DNA of 22,431 bases from a virus. The stretch spans positions 1 to 22,431 of the IMG/VR virus record IMGVR_UViG_3300042324_000640; one strand, given 5' to 3'. Both the position numbers and the translations under genes were made by a program. The notes beneath the pieces are model-generated. The model did not search any database. It was not told the origin of the DNA and saw nothing but the letters and a program-made list of their open reading frames with translations. Of the stretch, positions 6,820 to 15,902 are shown one piece after another; within the stretch, counting starts at the first letter, position 1; the number at the start of each line of letters is the position of its first letter.

Positions 6820-9800
6820 TTACACTGTTTTTGTTTCAACCGGATCGCTATTGTCTAAAAGACCGGTAGTTGGGTCTATGGTAGTTTTTTTATTTTGACT
6901 GCCTCTTTTCCAATTAAATGTGGTATTTGATTGGTCGTATAAATTGATGTCCTTTTGTGAAAACTGCTGCTTGGTGTATTTATAATGGGTATGATAATAG
7001 CCGTTCAATATCTCGGCATTATATGGATAATTTTGAATAGATACGCTCTTTCTATAATCTATTCCATATCTAACAGACCCAAAGCCCGGCCCATATGTTT
7101 TATTTCTAAACTCATCGAATATAGAAAGTTCTATATCTTTTGACATAAACAATCCACTATATGCAGTTGCCGGAGTTCCCAATAATTGTATTGTGCCCTC
7201 AAACATTTGCAAGCTACTACTTACACTAAAGTTTCCGGCAAAAACAATCACATTGGTTCCCGAGTAACTGGCCGTAACATATATACCGGGTGATATGATT
7301 CCACTGATTCCAACCCCACCGCCAAATACAGTAATAGGTCCATACATTATACCATCTATTGTATGCGCTACGCTAGAACTATATGCGGCGATTCCATTTG
7401 CTAATCCCAAATACAGACCAATGCTGCCACTAAAGTTTACAGTGTTTTGTGGAGAAAAATTCAACGGATATTCATATATCATTGGCAATCTTGCCAAGTT
7501 TGTTTTGTAGTATGAACGACTAATAGTTTCTACAGTGCCGTCGAGGTTTACATTCTTTTCATAATCATCCAATGATGATTTTGGCAATGCATATTGATTA
7601 TAGCCCTGATATTGTTTCTTGTTTCTAACAACATCTGCGCGATAATAGTCACCTTTGTAATAAGTTATACCATTGTCAGAGTATATTGAGAATCCAAATT
7701 CGTCTGTGTCTGTTGGGTAAAATACACTATTTACGTCATTGATTATTGTTCTGCCCGTATTGTTTATAGAGGATGTTCCAACATGAGCTAATAGATTGGT
7801 TGCGGCAATCTTTGTCTGCGCCGGTACATCTCCAACTTTTTGCTGTATTACTTCTTGTGTAAGTGGCTTTAGTTGTATTTTTGGTCTTTCCAAAATAGAT
7901 GGTTCGATCAATATACCATCAACAAGCTTTGCTCTGGCTGGAATGATTGACTTGATATATTTGAACATCGCCTTGTCAAAATAGAATCTAACAACGTTCA
8001 TGAATAGTTGATAATCTATAGCGCCGAAGCCTTGGTCGTAAAATACTTGCTTGAATTTTTCAAACTTATCATATGAATTTTTGTATACGCACGCAGGATC
8101 ACCAATCAAGTCGCCCAATGGATATTCACCAAAGAATTTTATGATTTCTGTATTTTGTATTTCAGCTGGCGAGAAGAAGATTCCAAGTTTGTTTGCACCG
8201 ACAGATAATAGTTCGCTCGACTTTCTTGATGAACGCTCTGTTGCCGACAAAGCAGAAACTAACTCTTGTTCAACATAATTAATCTTGTTGCTTCTAAATT
8301 TATTAGAGCCGTAATCAGGAAGTCTTACAGTTTGTCTTGTATCTTTTCTTGTAAATTGCCAAGGAAATGCAGAACCACTTACAGGATCACAATCAGTCTT
8401 TTGCGGCAATGGTTGTATATCCAACGGGAAGTTGACCGCTTCAAATGTTGGAAAGTCTGTTCTGAATGATAAGTTGTTTAATACAACAGATGCTGTCTCG
8501 TTTAAATCCAACGGGCGCTCAAATGATATTCTGAATAGATTTTCAGAAATCATCGCATTTGGAGAAGTTAAATCATATGCATTTTGGTGTAATGTATGAC
8601 TTTCAAATCTTGCGTCGGTTAAAGCACATTCCCAAATCTTTATTTCGTCAACGTTTCCATAGAACGCTTCTGGATCTAGGTTAAGTGACGCTGTGTTTTG
8701 ATTATAGTTTCCAATATAAACATATGAACCTAGTCTAAAGTTCTCGTTATAACTTCCACTCATATATTGACTACCCGTTGCTGTGAATGTTATTCTAGCA
8801 TCGTCGGCACGTTGAACATATACATCATACTTGATTGGATATTGATCTGCTTCTGCTAAAGTGAAACTATAAACTCCAAATGCATCCACGGAATTGTTTC
8901 TACGAACCATTGCATGATATGTGTTGCCGTCAAATATAGGAGCTTTGCCGGTCATTATTGTCTTTGTGTTGCCAAAACCATCGTCCAAGCTAAAGAACAA
9001 TTTCCCCCACACTTCTCCTCTTTCTCTATAAGCTCCAACTACCCACTTGTCTGAGCAGTTTGCTAGTCTAAATATTTTACCCTCTTCACTTGTTTTGCTT
9101 GTATCAAAAGCAAAATTGAATTCTAAAGATTGAGCACTACCTGTCCAATTTAACTTGAAGTATTCTCCACTTCCACTAAAATATGGCTCGTATTTTACTT
9201 CATCTATGATATACAAAGATGTGTCTTGTAGATTGTGAATTTTTTGTATGCCACCATATTCTTTAATCTTGATAATGTTCTTTGGAATACCAAAACAAGA
9301 AAGTAGTGCCGACAATGAAGCTTCGGTGCCCTTTGTCTTGTATATGTGCGGAAGACTGTTTAGTATTCTCTTCCATATAACTTGGTTTCTTTGCTCTTCT
9401 GAAAGTTGACGAGTTTTGTTATACATGTCACTGCCAACATCAAAACTGTTTTGAGAGAATGATGCTAATAGCAACGGCAAGTTTTCTTTAGAAATTTCAG
9501 CATCCCAACCAAGAGAAGCAAGCATGTCTTCAACTATATCTACAGATATACCATAACTCGGGCTGTTTGAATAGTTGTTCTTTTCTGTAATTTGCTTTAT
9601 TAGCAAAGACATATTGTCAAAGAAATGACCAATCATTCCAACGAACACAATATAATCTTGGTTGTATGTATAATCCTCAACTATGAACTGCGGAATATTA
9701 TTGATAAGAGAGTTTCCATTATTTTTATCGTACATTGATGCCGACGCGGCGTGCTCTGTATACCACGGCTCATTGTTATACAAGAATTTTTCATATCCAT

Positions 9801-11448
9801 CCATCGACGCTTCTAGTCTATCAATTTCATCATTGGCATCGGACTTTTCTTTTATGTAAAATTGGTCATCTGGATTTTCGTTTAGCTTCGCGTTTAATTC
9901 GGCAATCAATGAATATTGCTCTGTTATTTGAGCCTTCTTTGAGTCAAACGCGGATATTCTTAAATCTGCCGAAGAGAAATTAACAAAGTTTTCAAATTTT
10001 CTGTAGTTTGTGTTGTCAATAATGCTGTTGGCAGGAACACTTAACTTGCTCAACATTTCATCATAAGCACTTCCAGTTTGATTTATCAACTGGTCCATTG
10101 ATACTGCTTCTGTAGAATTTCCTTGGCTTTCTATTTGAACTAAAAAGTTTGGACCTCTCAATGGAATGGTCTTGATATATGGCTTTGTAAAATAGTATAA
10201 GTTTTGTACTATTGGTAAGAATCCAAAGTCGTTTGTAATCCACACATCATCCCCAACCGAAACATCAAATGGCAATGGAGATTCTAATTTAAGAGCAAGT
10301 TTGTTATAGTATGTTGGGTCGTTTGATTCCACAACCTTTTTGTTGAGCAATGAAACAGAAAGACCTGAATTTAAATTTATATAGCTCTTAAAGTATCCAG
10401 ACAAATCTACGTTATACTTTACTTCTAGCAAATATATCTTTGGATAGAATATGATATTGTAATATATCTTTTGTAAGAATCCAACAACAAGATCATAATC
10501 ATCTGGCTTCTTATTTGTTACTCTGTTAAGTTCTTGATTTACGACGTAATTGAATAGGCTGTAGTAATAGTCACGAATATCTTGGAATGTAGCACCGACT
10601 TCGTAATTTTGATATAACCAATTCTTGAATTGGTCGTATATGCCTAGAATATCATTTGATGCAATCTGCCCGTTGTTTCTTAGATTTCCTTTTTTAACTC
10701 CGTAATAAAGATCTGTAACAAATGATATAACGTCCGTGTCACTATTTGAATCAACGCCGCGTTGACTAAATCCGTAATTCTTTTTTAGAGCTTCCAATCC
10801 CACAGGATCTTCTTTCTTGGCAACATAATATGTTGTGTATATTTGAGGCGAAGAAAGTGAGTTTATCAAATCATCAACAACATTTTTTATTTGAAGTTGG
10901 TTGTTGGAGAAAATATCATACTCTGTAACTAGTTCCGATGTTGTACCTTTTAGAGATTTTGGTATTAGATATACTTCATCGCGATTTGTAGAAATAGTAT
11001 CAATGATTAGTTTATCATCTGACGACATTTCAGAACCAACTGAGTTTCTTAATAGTTCTATTACAACTTTGTAATTTCCATCAAGGATATTTAACTTGTT
11101 AAGCTCTTTGGACACATCCAAAAATAATGAACTTGTTTCACTTGTTAGTATTGGCCAATCGCCGTTGAATTTTGTGTATGAGTATGAAACGTATTTATTA
11201 GCTACATCATAAAATGATTGAGTATATGCCTTGTATGTTCCACCAGCATATATCATTGATGAAGTTACGATACTTTCATCAAAGTTATATACGGTCAACT
11301 TTGCGGCGTCTTTGTCTGATTTACCAAATGGAAAGTTGACAGAAGTATTATTGTCTGTGAAAAAGATCAAATCTTCTTTGGAAAGAAATGAACCAACACT
11401 CAATGACGACGTTGAAATATTTCTGTATGTTATATCATTAAAATTCAT
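6820..11448 (-). CDS. gp7/gpI-like baseplate wedge protein with LamG domain
   Basis: A 1542-aa structural giant, the largest gene here. Residues 690-735 (RILNSLPHIYKTKGTEASLS, then CFGIPKNIIKIKEYGG) resemble the conserved segment of P2 tail protein I, whose T4 counterpart is wedge protein gp7; the order gp25, gp6, then this protein supports that role. Residues about 770-945 form a LamG/concanavalin-like jelly roll (FNFAFDTSK, WVVGAYRERGEVWGKLFF, FYGNVDEIKIWECALT), a fold that often binds glycans. Residues 500-550 are predicted coiled coil. The C-terminal 200 residues are Tyr/Ser/Gly-rich. T4 gp7 is 1032 aa, so this is half as long again. The start overlaps the stop of the 73-aa gene (ATGA). 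The wedge role is inferred; the LamG domain is fairly clear. Confidence 0.82.
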   Translation of the reverse strand: MNFNDITYRNISTSSLSVGSFLSKEDLIFFTDNNTSVNFPFGKSDKDAAKLTVYNFDESIVTSSMIYAGGTYKAYTQSFYDVANKYVSYSYTKFNGDWPILTSETSSLFLDVSKELNKLNILDGNYKVVIELLRNSVGSEMSSDDKLIIDTISTNRDEVYLIPKSLKGTTSELVTEYDIFSNNQLQIKNVVDDLINSLSSPQIYTTYYVAKKEDPVGLEALKKNYGFSQRGVDSNSDTDVISFVTDLYYGVKKGNLRNNGQIASNDILGIYDQFKNWLYQNYEVGATFQDIRDYYYSLFNYVVNQELNRVTNKKPDDYDLVVGFLQKIYYNIIFYPKIYLLEVKYNVDLSGYFKSYINLNSGLSVSLLNKKVVESNDPTYYNKLALKLESPLPFDVSVGDDVWITNDFGFLPIVQNLYYFTKPYIKTIPLRGPNFLVQIESQGNSTEAVSMDQLINQTGSAYDEMLSKLSVPANSIIDNTNYRKFENFVNFSSADLRISAFDSKKAQITEQYSLIAELNAKLNENPDDQFYIKEKSDANDEIDRLEASMDGYEKFLYNNEPWYTEHAASASMYDKNNGNSLINNIPQFIVEDYTYNQDYIVFVGMIGHFFDNMSLLIKQITEKNNYSNSPSYGISVDIVEDMLASLGWDAEISKENLPLLLASFSQNSFDVGSDMYNKTRQLSEEQRNQVIWKRILNSLPHIYKTKGTEASLSALLSCFGIPKNIIKIKEYGGIQKIHNLQDTSLYIIDEVKYEPYFSGSGEYFKLNWTGSAQSLEFNFAFDTSKTSEEGKIFRLANCSDKWVVGAYRERGEVWGKLFFSLDDGFGNTKTIMTGKAPIFDGNTYHAMVRRNNSVDAFGVYSFTLAEADQYPIKYDVYVQRADDARITFTATGSQYMSGSYNENFRLGSYVYIGNYNQNTASLNLDPEAFYGNVDEIKIWECALTDARFESHTLHQNAYDLTSPNAMISENLFRISFERPLDLNETASVVLNNLSFRTDFPTFEAVNFPLDIQPLPQKTDCDPVSGSAFPWQFTRKDTRQTVRLPDYGSNKFRSNKINYVEQELVSALSATERSSRKSSELLSVGANKLGIFFSPAEIQNTEIIKFFGEYPLGDLIGDPACVYKNSYDKFEKFKQVFYDQGFGAIDYQLFMNVVRFYFDKAMFKYIKSIIPARAKLVDGILIEPSILERPKIQLKPLTQEVIQQKVGDVPAQTKIAATNLLAHVGTSSINNTGRTIINDVNSVFYPTDTDEFGFSIYSDNGITYYKGDYYRADVVRNKKQYQGYNQYALPKSSLDDYEKNVNLDGTVETISRSYYKTNLARLPMIYEYPLNFSPQNTVNFSGSIGLYLGLANGIAAYSSSVAHTIDGIMYGPITVFGGGVGISGIISPGIYVTASYSGTNVIVFAGNFSVSSSLQMFEGTIQLLGTPATAYSGLFMSKDIELSIFDEFRNKTYGPGFGSVRYGIDYRKSVSIQNYPYNAEILNGYYHTHYKYTKQQFSQKDINLYDQSNTTFNWKRGSQNKKTTIDPTTGLLDNSDPVETKTV

Positions 11449-11666
11449 AACTGATTAAATGTAACGTTGTATTTTGTTTGAACCTTGATTGGATTATATA
11501 CCACATTTTGCAATGGTATAGTAATCGAGGATGAATACATTTCTCCTTGAACATTTTGGATAATCAAATTGGCATACGAATCTATATTCGGAATTATTGA
11601 CCCGCTGATATATAGCTTCTCAACATCTGTTTGTTTATACCCAGCCAAGTATGGATTTGCGTTCAT
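11445..11666 (-). CDS. small conserved virion-operon protein (73 aa)
   Basis: A 73-aa protein joined to both neighbours by ATGA overlaps (11663-11666 and 11445-11448), which strongly supports translation by coupling. The sequence MNANPYLAGYKQTDVEKLYI and the later IIQNVQGEMYSSSITIPLQN suggest a small beta-rich structural protein. It has no cysteine, membrane segment or catalytic motif. Lying between the DNRLRE protein and the gp7-like wedge protein, it may be a baseplate accessory. Function unknown. Confidence 0.75.
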   Translation of the reverse strand: MNANPYLAGYKQTDVEKLYISGSIIPNIDSYANLIIQNVQGEMYSSSITIPLQNVVYNPIKVQTKYNVTFNQL

Positions 11667-12997
11667 CTAGAAATTTTGAATGCGGTTGGAATTGAGTATG
11701 TCATTATAGAGCCACTTTGCTCTGAACGAATTTCTACTTTGTAGTATCTTTCTTGAGGAAGGCCGGTTGTGTCCAACATAAAATAGTTTCCGTATGAATC
11801 AAAACTCAATCTGGTATATTCGTCGTATGGTAATATAGACTCTTCGGTTTCGGCATCTTTGATAGAATAGAAACTTGAACTTGGTAAATAATATGGAGTC
11901 AAATAATCCGAAAGTTTGTTGGTAAATGTTTTTTGTGGATAACGCTTTCTTGAAGTTACATCCATTCTTAAGATAGAACCGTGCTTATATTCTTTAGCAA
12001 GATTCTTCATATCAACAACAGCATCTCTTAATTGAATTGGATCTGCGCTACCGGTTTCAATGATAGCATCTGCCCATGAAACATCAATATATGGAGAATA
12101 TATTGTATTGGTTTCTTTAGAGAAGAATCTCAATTTTCCATAATCAATAGAACTTGATTCGTCGCTGTGCAATACAATCAATCCATTATTTTTAATTCCA
12201 CTTGTTAGCCATGCTTCTACGATTGGAGTTACATCCATACGAACGTCGCTGGTTTGATAATCAAACGATTGAGTACAAGCATATCCACCCGTTACTGGTG
12301 ATATATAAGATGAAGTTGCTGGGGGAACATAAATGTCGCCGCAGTTTGGAAATGGATTGTATGGATTGTTGTATGGCGGTTGAGCGTATCCAGAACCAGA
12401 ACCTAATAGGCTTGATGAAACCCACCACACACCACCTCCGCTGCAATCTGTCAAAGAACCGCTCATCCATTTTTCAGAGAATCCATCGGCAAACTTCCAA
12501 TTTGCTCCATCAGACGCAGCTTGACCATCGTATTTGTATCCAGAACCCATTCCCCACGATTGAGAAATTGGATATGCCGCGAGTGTATATTTTACAGGAA
12601 CTTCTTTAGATTCACATGTTTTGAGAACAAGATAAAAACGAGGATTTACTATCTCGTTGCATACTATAGAAGCAGACACGTCGCTTAAATCAAATTGCAA
12701 CAATGCTCTAGACAATACAGCACCTTGAGTAACTTGACTGGTTTGAATATATGAACTTGATACAACTTTTGGATCGGTTGAGCCTGAATTAAAAGAGCCT
12801 GACATAGATCCACTCAAAAGTTCAATGCTTGAACTGGTAAATGAAATCAATGTAGAATATGTACTATTGCTTGAGCAGCTACCATAAGACACCCGTTTTT
12901 CAACTTCAAGAATTTCGTCCAAGCCCATGTTTTTGAACATGAACTCTGGCTCATTGCTAATGGTAGTATCTTTGGTTGGATATAAAAAGTAATGCAT
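11663..12997 (-). CDS. DNRLRE-domain-like virion protein (444 aa)
   Basis: The N-terminus MHYFLYPTKDTTISNEPEFM followed by NMGLDEILEV is familiar from aquatic myophage structural proteins. Residues about 96-308 follow the DNRLRE pattern: SRALLQFDLSDV, then YTLAAYPISQSW, DVTPIVEAWLTSG, GLIVLHSDESS and LRFFSKET with YSPYIDVSW. DNRLRE domains are beta-sandwiches found in cell-surface and carbohydrate-acting proteins. Cysteines are unusually many for a phage tail protein (at 41, 113, 128, 185, 219 and 240). The C-terminal 130 residues are a second beta-rich region. It heads an ATGA-coupled operon with the 73-aa and 1542-aa genes, behind TATATTTATA and an AAGGAA ribosome site. It is probably a baseplate-wedge or receptor-side protein. 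Confidence 0.8.
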   Translation of the reverse strand: MHYFLYPTKDTTISNEPEFMFKNMGLDEILEVEKRVSYGSCSSNSTYSTLISFTSSSIELLSGSMSGSFNSGSTDPKVVSSSYIQTSQVTQGAVLSRALLQFDLSDVSASIVCNEIVNPRFYLVLKTCESKEVPVKYTLAAYPISQSWGMGSGYKYDGQAASDGANWKFADGFSEKWMSGSLTDCSGGGVWWVSSSLLGSGSGYAQPPYNNPYNPFPNCGDIYVPPATSSYISPVTGGYACTQSFDYQTSDVRMDVTPIVEAWLTSGIKNNGLIVLHSDESSSIDYGKLRFFSKETNTIYSPYIDVSWADAIIETGSADPIQLRDAVVDMKNLAKEYKHGSILRMDVTSRKRYPQKTFTNKLSDYLTPYYLPSSSFYSIKDAETEESILPYDEYTRLSFDSYGNYFMLDTTGLPQERYYKVEIRSEQSGSIMTYSIPTAFKISR

Positions 12998-13015
12998 GTG
13001 CTATATTCCTTACTT

Positions 13016-13025
13016 TATAAATATA
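13016..13025 (-). promoter_or_regulatory. TATATTTATA motif upstream of the 444-aa gene
   Basis: An exact consensus copy on the coding strand, ending 18 bases before ATG 12997, followed by AAGTAAGGAA with a ribosome site. It lies in the 54-bp gap after the gp6 gene and would start the DNRLRE-gp7 unit. Confidence 0.48.
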
Positions 13026-13051
13026 CACCCAACATATATTTGGGGCTATAT

Positions 13052-15007
13052 TTATGCTACCCGACCAACAATGTCTTTGGATGGGAAGCGAACCTCAAAT
13101 ACAGACGGGTCAACGGATGGATATACAACCTTGTCTTTGGTTGCTTTGATTATATCATATTCATACGGAGAATAGTCACCGTCTCTGGTAGTCAAATTCT
13201 TAATTTTTAGTGAAGAAACCGATTGTACACCGTCAACTTTGGCTATTTCTAGCTCCAATCTACTTAAATTGATAGGTTGACAGAATTGAATATTGTTTAT
13301 ATCAAAGAAATTTTGAACCAAAGTTAAGCAGTTAGCCAAAACTTCACGCTTATTATAGTTTTTATAAGCAACAATCGTAAAGTCTACACCAATGTTTATG
13401 ATATATCCATCAATTAAATTGACGCTATCTGTGAGCATTCTGTATTGATTTAAGTAGTTTGTTAAGTTTTGACGAATAGCTTCGTTAGTATTGATCAAAC
13501 GCTGGTTAGTATCATATCCTAGAATATACAAGTTTACAGCAAAAGGGTTGTTTGGTGCTATATATTTCGTATTTGTGCTGGCCGGTGACAACGAACTTGT
13601 AACGGTTTCGTTTGGCTGGGCTTGTATATTTGCCGGATCAAGTTGAGTATCTGTTACAGCATATGCCTTGGCAATAGAACCAAATTTTGAAGGCATTCCG
13701 TATGTTCTTACAACATAATCTTTTTGTGTAACTGCTCTTCCTTGCGAAGCGCAATTTGCCAATGCATTGTTTCTGATTTCGTCATCCGTTTCAGGGCCGC
13801 GACCACCCGAAGCCGCAACTGGGTTGTTTACTTTAATAGAACGTCTTACAAGACTTGTTAAATTTTGTTCAAACACTGGTAACTCTGTGATGTCTCCGAA
13901 GAATTCTATGTTGGTTGTATTCTTAATAGAATTTGCGTTTACATTACTTTGTAATCCGCCGCCGGTAATATATCTAATTGTTAGTGTTGTATTACTTGGT
14001 GCTTGTCCAAATGCTCTTGATGACAAGAAATTCGCTGGGTCATATGAAACACTTTCGTTTCTGAATGTAGAGGGTTTGCCCACGGTGTAAACATTTGGAA
14101 CAATAATTTCATCGTCTGAAATATTTGTGCCCGAACCAAATTCCAAGAATGTTGTATTGTCTGCTTGAACACCTGTAACAAATCTCTTGGAAGTTCTTAA
14201 ATATTTTAACAAGAATGGAACAGTGTCTCTGTATGTTGAAAGCGACATATCATTCTTGAATATATTTTCAGACTCTATAGGTACCAAATCTTGGGCAAGA
14301 TAATCTGTTTCATTCCATCTGTTTCCATCGGAGTCATATACATCAAACACCTCAATGATGTTTGTGTCGGACAAATATATCTTATAAAATGGTGTAGCGG
14401 CAGCAACAGAAACATCTTTGGTTACAATTTGTCCAGAGAATGCATCAACCGTTTTCTTTAATACATAAAATTCTGGTTGTCCCGCTGGGTTTCTTTGATA
14501 TACAGAAATTTCCAATGGATCATTCTTGGTATCGACTGTAAAATCAACAGGTACGCTAGTCAAAAATGGAACTCCTGTATCGCTAACGGTGGCCATGCCC
14601 GGTTTTATTATTTGAGCATAATTTGTATCAGGTGATGGATTGCCATCACTATCCAATTTTGCTGGTATCAATTGATACACATCTAATTTGGTCACGCTTG
14701 GACCTGATGGTTTTGTTTTGTAACTTAAAGAGCGTGCAGAATCAATAATGTTTTGACGTTCTTCTGCATTTGCAAGCATAGACTCTTTAAATTGATAGTC
14801 TATATAGTATGACAACACGTCGCCAACATATGCCGCCATTTCAATAAACATCATACCCGTAGATGCTTCACTAAAGTCTTTATATGAGTTTGGGTAATAT
14901 GTTTTAGCAAACTCCGTCAAAGAAGATTTTAACTGTGAAAAATCCTTGTTGAGATATTTAATGTCTCGTTTGCCTGGCTGAAAAGATTTTGGTGTGTCTA
15001 AAATCAT
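13052..15007 (-). CDS. baseplate wedge protein gp6, Baseplate_J family
   Basis: A 651-aa protein, close to T4 gp6 (660 aa). Residues 1-100 include the usual opening (RDIKYLNKDFSQLKSSLTEF, then MMFIEMAAYVGDVLSYYID). Residues 330-440 hold the Baseplate_J hallmark: LTIRYITGGG, VNNPVAASGGRGPETDDEIR and the following VTQKDYVVRTYG. The C-terminal domain (about 490-610) ends in LELEIAKVDGVQSV. In T4 a gp6 dimer clamps gp7 and gp53 and forms the inner baseplate ring that opens on contraction. It overlaps the gp25 gene by ATGA, the usual gp25-gp6 coupling of contractile tails. Assignment is secure. Confidence 0.93.
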   Translation of the reverse strand: MILDTPKSFQPGKRDIKYLNKDFSQLKSSLTEFAKTYYPNSYKDFSEASTGMMFIEMAAYVGDVLSYYIDYQFKESMLANAEERQNIIDSARSLSYKTKPSGPSVTKLDVYQLIPAKLDSDGNPSPDTNYAQIIKPGMATVSDTGVPFLTSVPVDFTVDTKNDPLEISVYQRNPAGQPEFYVLKKTVDAFSGQIVTKDVSVAAATPFYKIYLSDTNIIEVFDVYDSDGNRWNETDYLAQDLVPIESENIFKNDMSLSTYRDTVPFLLKYLRTSKRFVTGVQADNTTFLEFGSGTNISDDEIIVPNVYTVGKPSTFRNESVSYDPANFLSSRAFGQAPSNTTLTIRYITGGGLQSNVNANSIKNTTNIEFFGDITELPVFEQNLTSLVRRSIKVNNPVAASGGRGPETDDEIRNNALANCASQGRAVTQKDYVVRTYGMPSKFGSIAKAYAVTDTQLDPANIQAQPNETVTSSLSPASTNTKYIAPNNPFAVNLYILGYDTNQRLINTNEAIRQNLTNYLNQYRMLTDSVNLIDGYIINIGVDFTIVAYKNYNKREVLANCLTLVQNFFDINNIQFCQPINLSRLELEIAKVDGVQSVSSLKIKNLTTRDGDYSPYEYDIIKATKDKVVYPSVDPSVFEVRFPSKDIVGRVA

Positions 15008-15408
15008 ATGTTATTGGTGGTCATTGCTACGTCTAAATTTTGAGTTTGGGTGATTCCAGCTGACGGAACCGTAAATGAAACAGAAACATTTAATCTGTTA
15101 TAGTTGCCGTCTTGATTGTTTTCGACGTTTATAGATTGAACATTAACATAACCCATCCAACGAGCAATATCTTTTCTGATAGTGCTGTCGATGATTGGAG
15201 TCAAATCTTCTGTGTTATTTTCAAATAAAACAGACCATAGACCAGATCCAAATTCTGGACTCATACGACGCTCTCCCTTTTTTGTCTTTAACAACAAATT
15301 GAGGTTAGACTTTACTTGCTCAAGCACACTGTAACTTTGGTTAAAATAACCTTGAGGCCCATGTGTTATGGGTAAAGTTATGCCATATGGTTGTGTGCCG
15401 ATTGCCAT
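15004..15408 (-). CDS. baseplate wedge protein gp25
   Basis: A 134-aa protein, matching T4 gp25 (132 aa). It carries the GPW/gp25 family signature at 42-63: TKKGERRMSPEFGSGLWSVL, then FE, with the conserved GER and the P-x-FG-x2-L-x3-LFE core. The C-terminal beta strands (RLNVSVSFTVP) are typical. In contractile tails gp25 joins the gp6 ring to the sheath and starts sheath polymerisation; lysozyme activity once ascribed to it is doubtful. The gene begins two bases after the stop of the 150-aa gene and overlaps gp6 by ATGA. Assignment is secure. Confidence 0.93.
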   Translation of the reverse strand: MAIGTQPYGITLPITHGPQGYFNQSYSVLEQVKSNLNLLLKTKKGERRMSPEFGSGLWSVLFENNTEDLTPIIDSTIRKDIARWMGYVNVQSINVENNQDGNYNRLNVSVSFTVPSAGITQTQNLDVAMTTNNI

Positions 15409-15409
15409 T

Positions 15410-15862
15410 TTATATACGTTTTGCTTTTGCCTTAGCGTCGATTGCCTTCATCATTTGAGAATAATCGCGGGTTAATGCGGTTGCTACTGCTGCAACTTCT
15501 TTGTTTTCTGCCAATACTTGCTTTGGTAGATTTGCGATGGTATCCATTGCCGATGGGCCTGTGTCCGCTTCTAATGGCAAGCCACCGACGGTTTCATTTA
15601 ACACAGCATTTAGAGCCGGATTCGTGGAGAAGATGCGAGGAGCTTGTGCGGGTGCCTGTTTTAGTGGGGCATCTAGAGCAACACTTGGGCTTCTTCTAGG
15701 AGCCGCCGCTGGTTGAACTGGTGCGGTGGCACCTTGTTCACTTAATACCGTTTGATTGGAAATTTTTTCTGCCAAAACTTCCATGAGAAATTGCGGGAGA
15801 GAATTATTAATTTCTTCCCGAACGACTGTTCTGATGATTTCTACTAGTTCTGTCTTTTTCAT
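15410..15862 (-). CDS. Pro/Ala-rich virion-operon protein with ELxxxIR N-terminal helix
   Basis: A 150-aa protein beginning MKKTELVEIIRTVVREEINN, the same N-terminal helix type as the 75-aa protein at 658-885. A Pro/Ala/Gln-rich linker follows (residues 46-80), then a helical C-terminal half (ALTRDYSQMMKAIDAKAKAK). No catalytic motif. It heads the operon with gp25 and gp6 and lies one base from gp25, so a baseplate or assembly role is likely; it could be a scaffold or chaperone. AAGGAAT is a good ribosome site, the start context is TATATG, and TATATTTATA lies 15 bases upstream. Function unknown. Confidence 0.78.
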   Translation of the reverse strand: MKKTELVEIIRTVVREEINNSLPQFLMEVLAEKISNQTVLSEQGATAPVQPAAAPRRSPSVALDAPLKQAPAQAPRIFSTNPALNAVLNETVGGLPLEADTGPSAMDTIANLPKQVLAENKEVAAVATALTRDYSQMMKAIDAKAKAKRI

Positions 15863-15877
15863 ATATATGATTCCTTA

Positions 15878-15887
15878 TATAAATATA
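15878..15887 (-). promoter_or_regulatory. TATATTTATA motif upstream of the gp25-gp6 operon
   Basis: An exact consensus copy on the coding strand, ending 15 bases before ATG 15862, with AAGGAAT between. It lies in the 40-bp gap after the 329-aa gene. Confidence 0.48.
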
Positions 15888-15902
15888 ACCTATTTTTGAT
15901 AA

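Noticed and set aside
12202-12609. Open plus-strand frame of 135 codons
   Set aside because: It is antisense to the DNRLRE-type protein gene, which has matching family motifs; no promoter or ribosome site on the plus strand.
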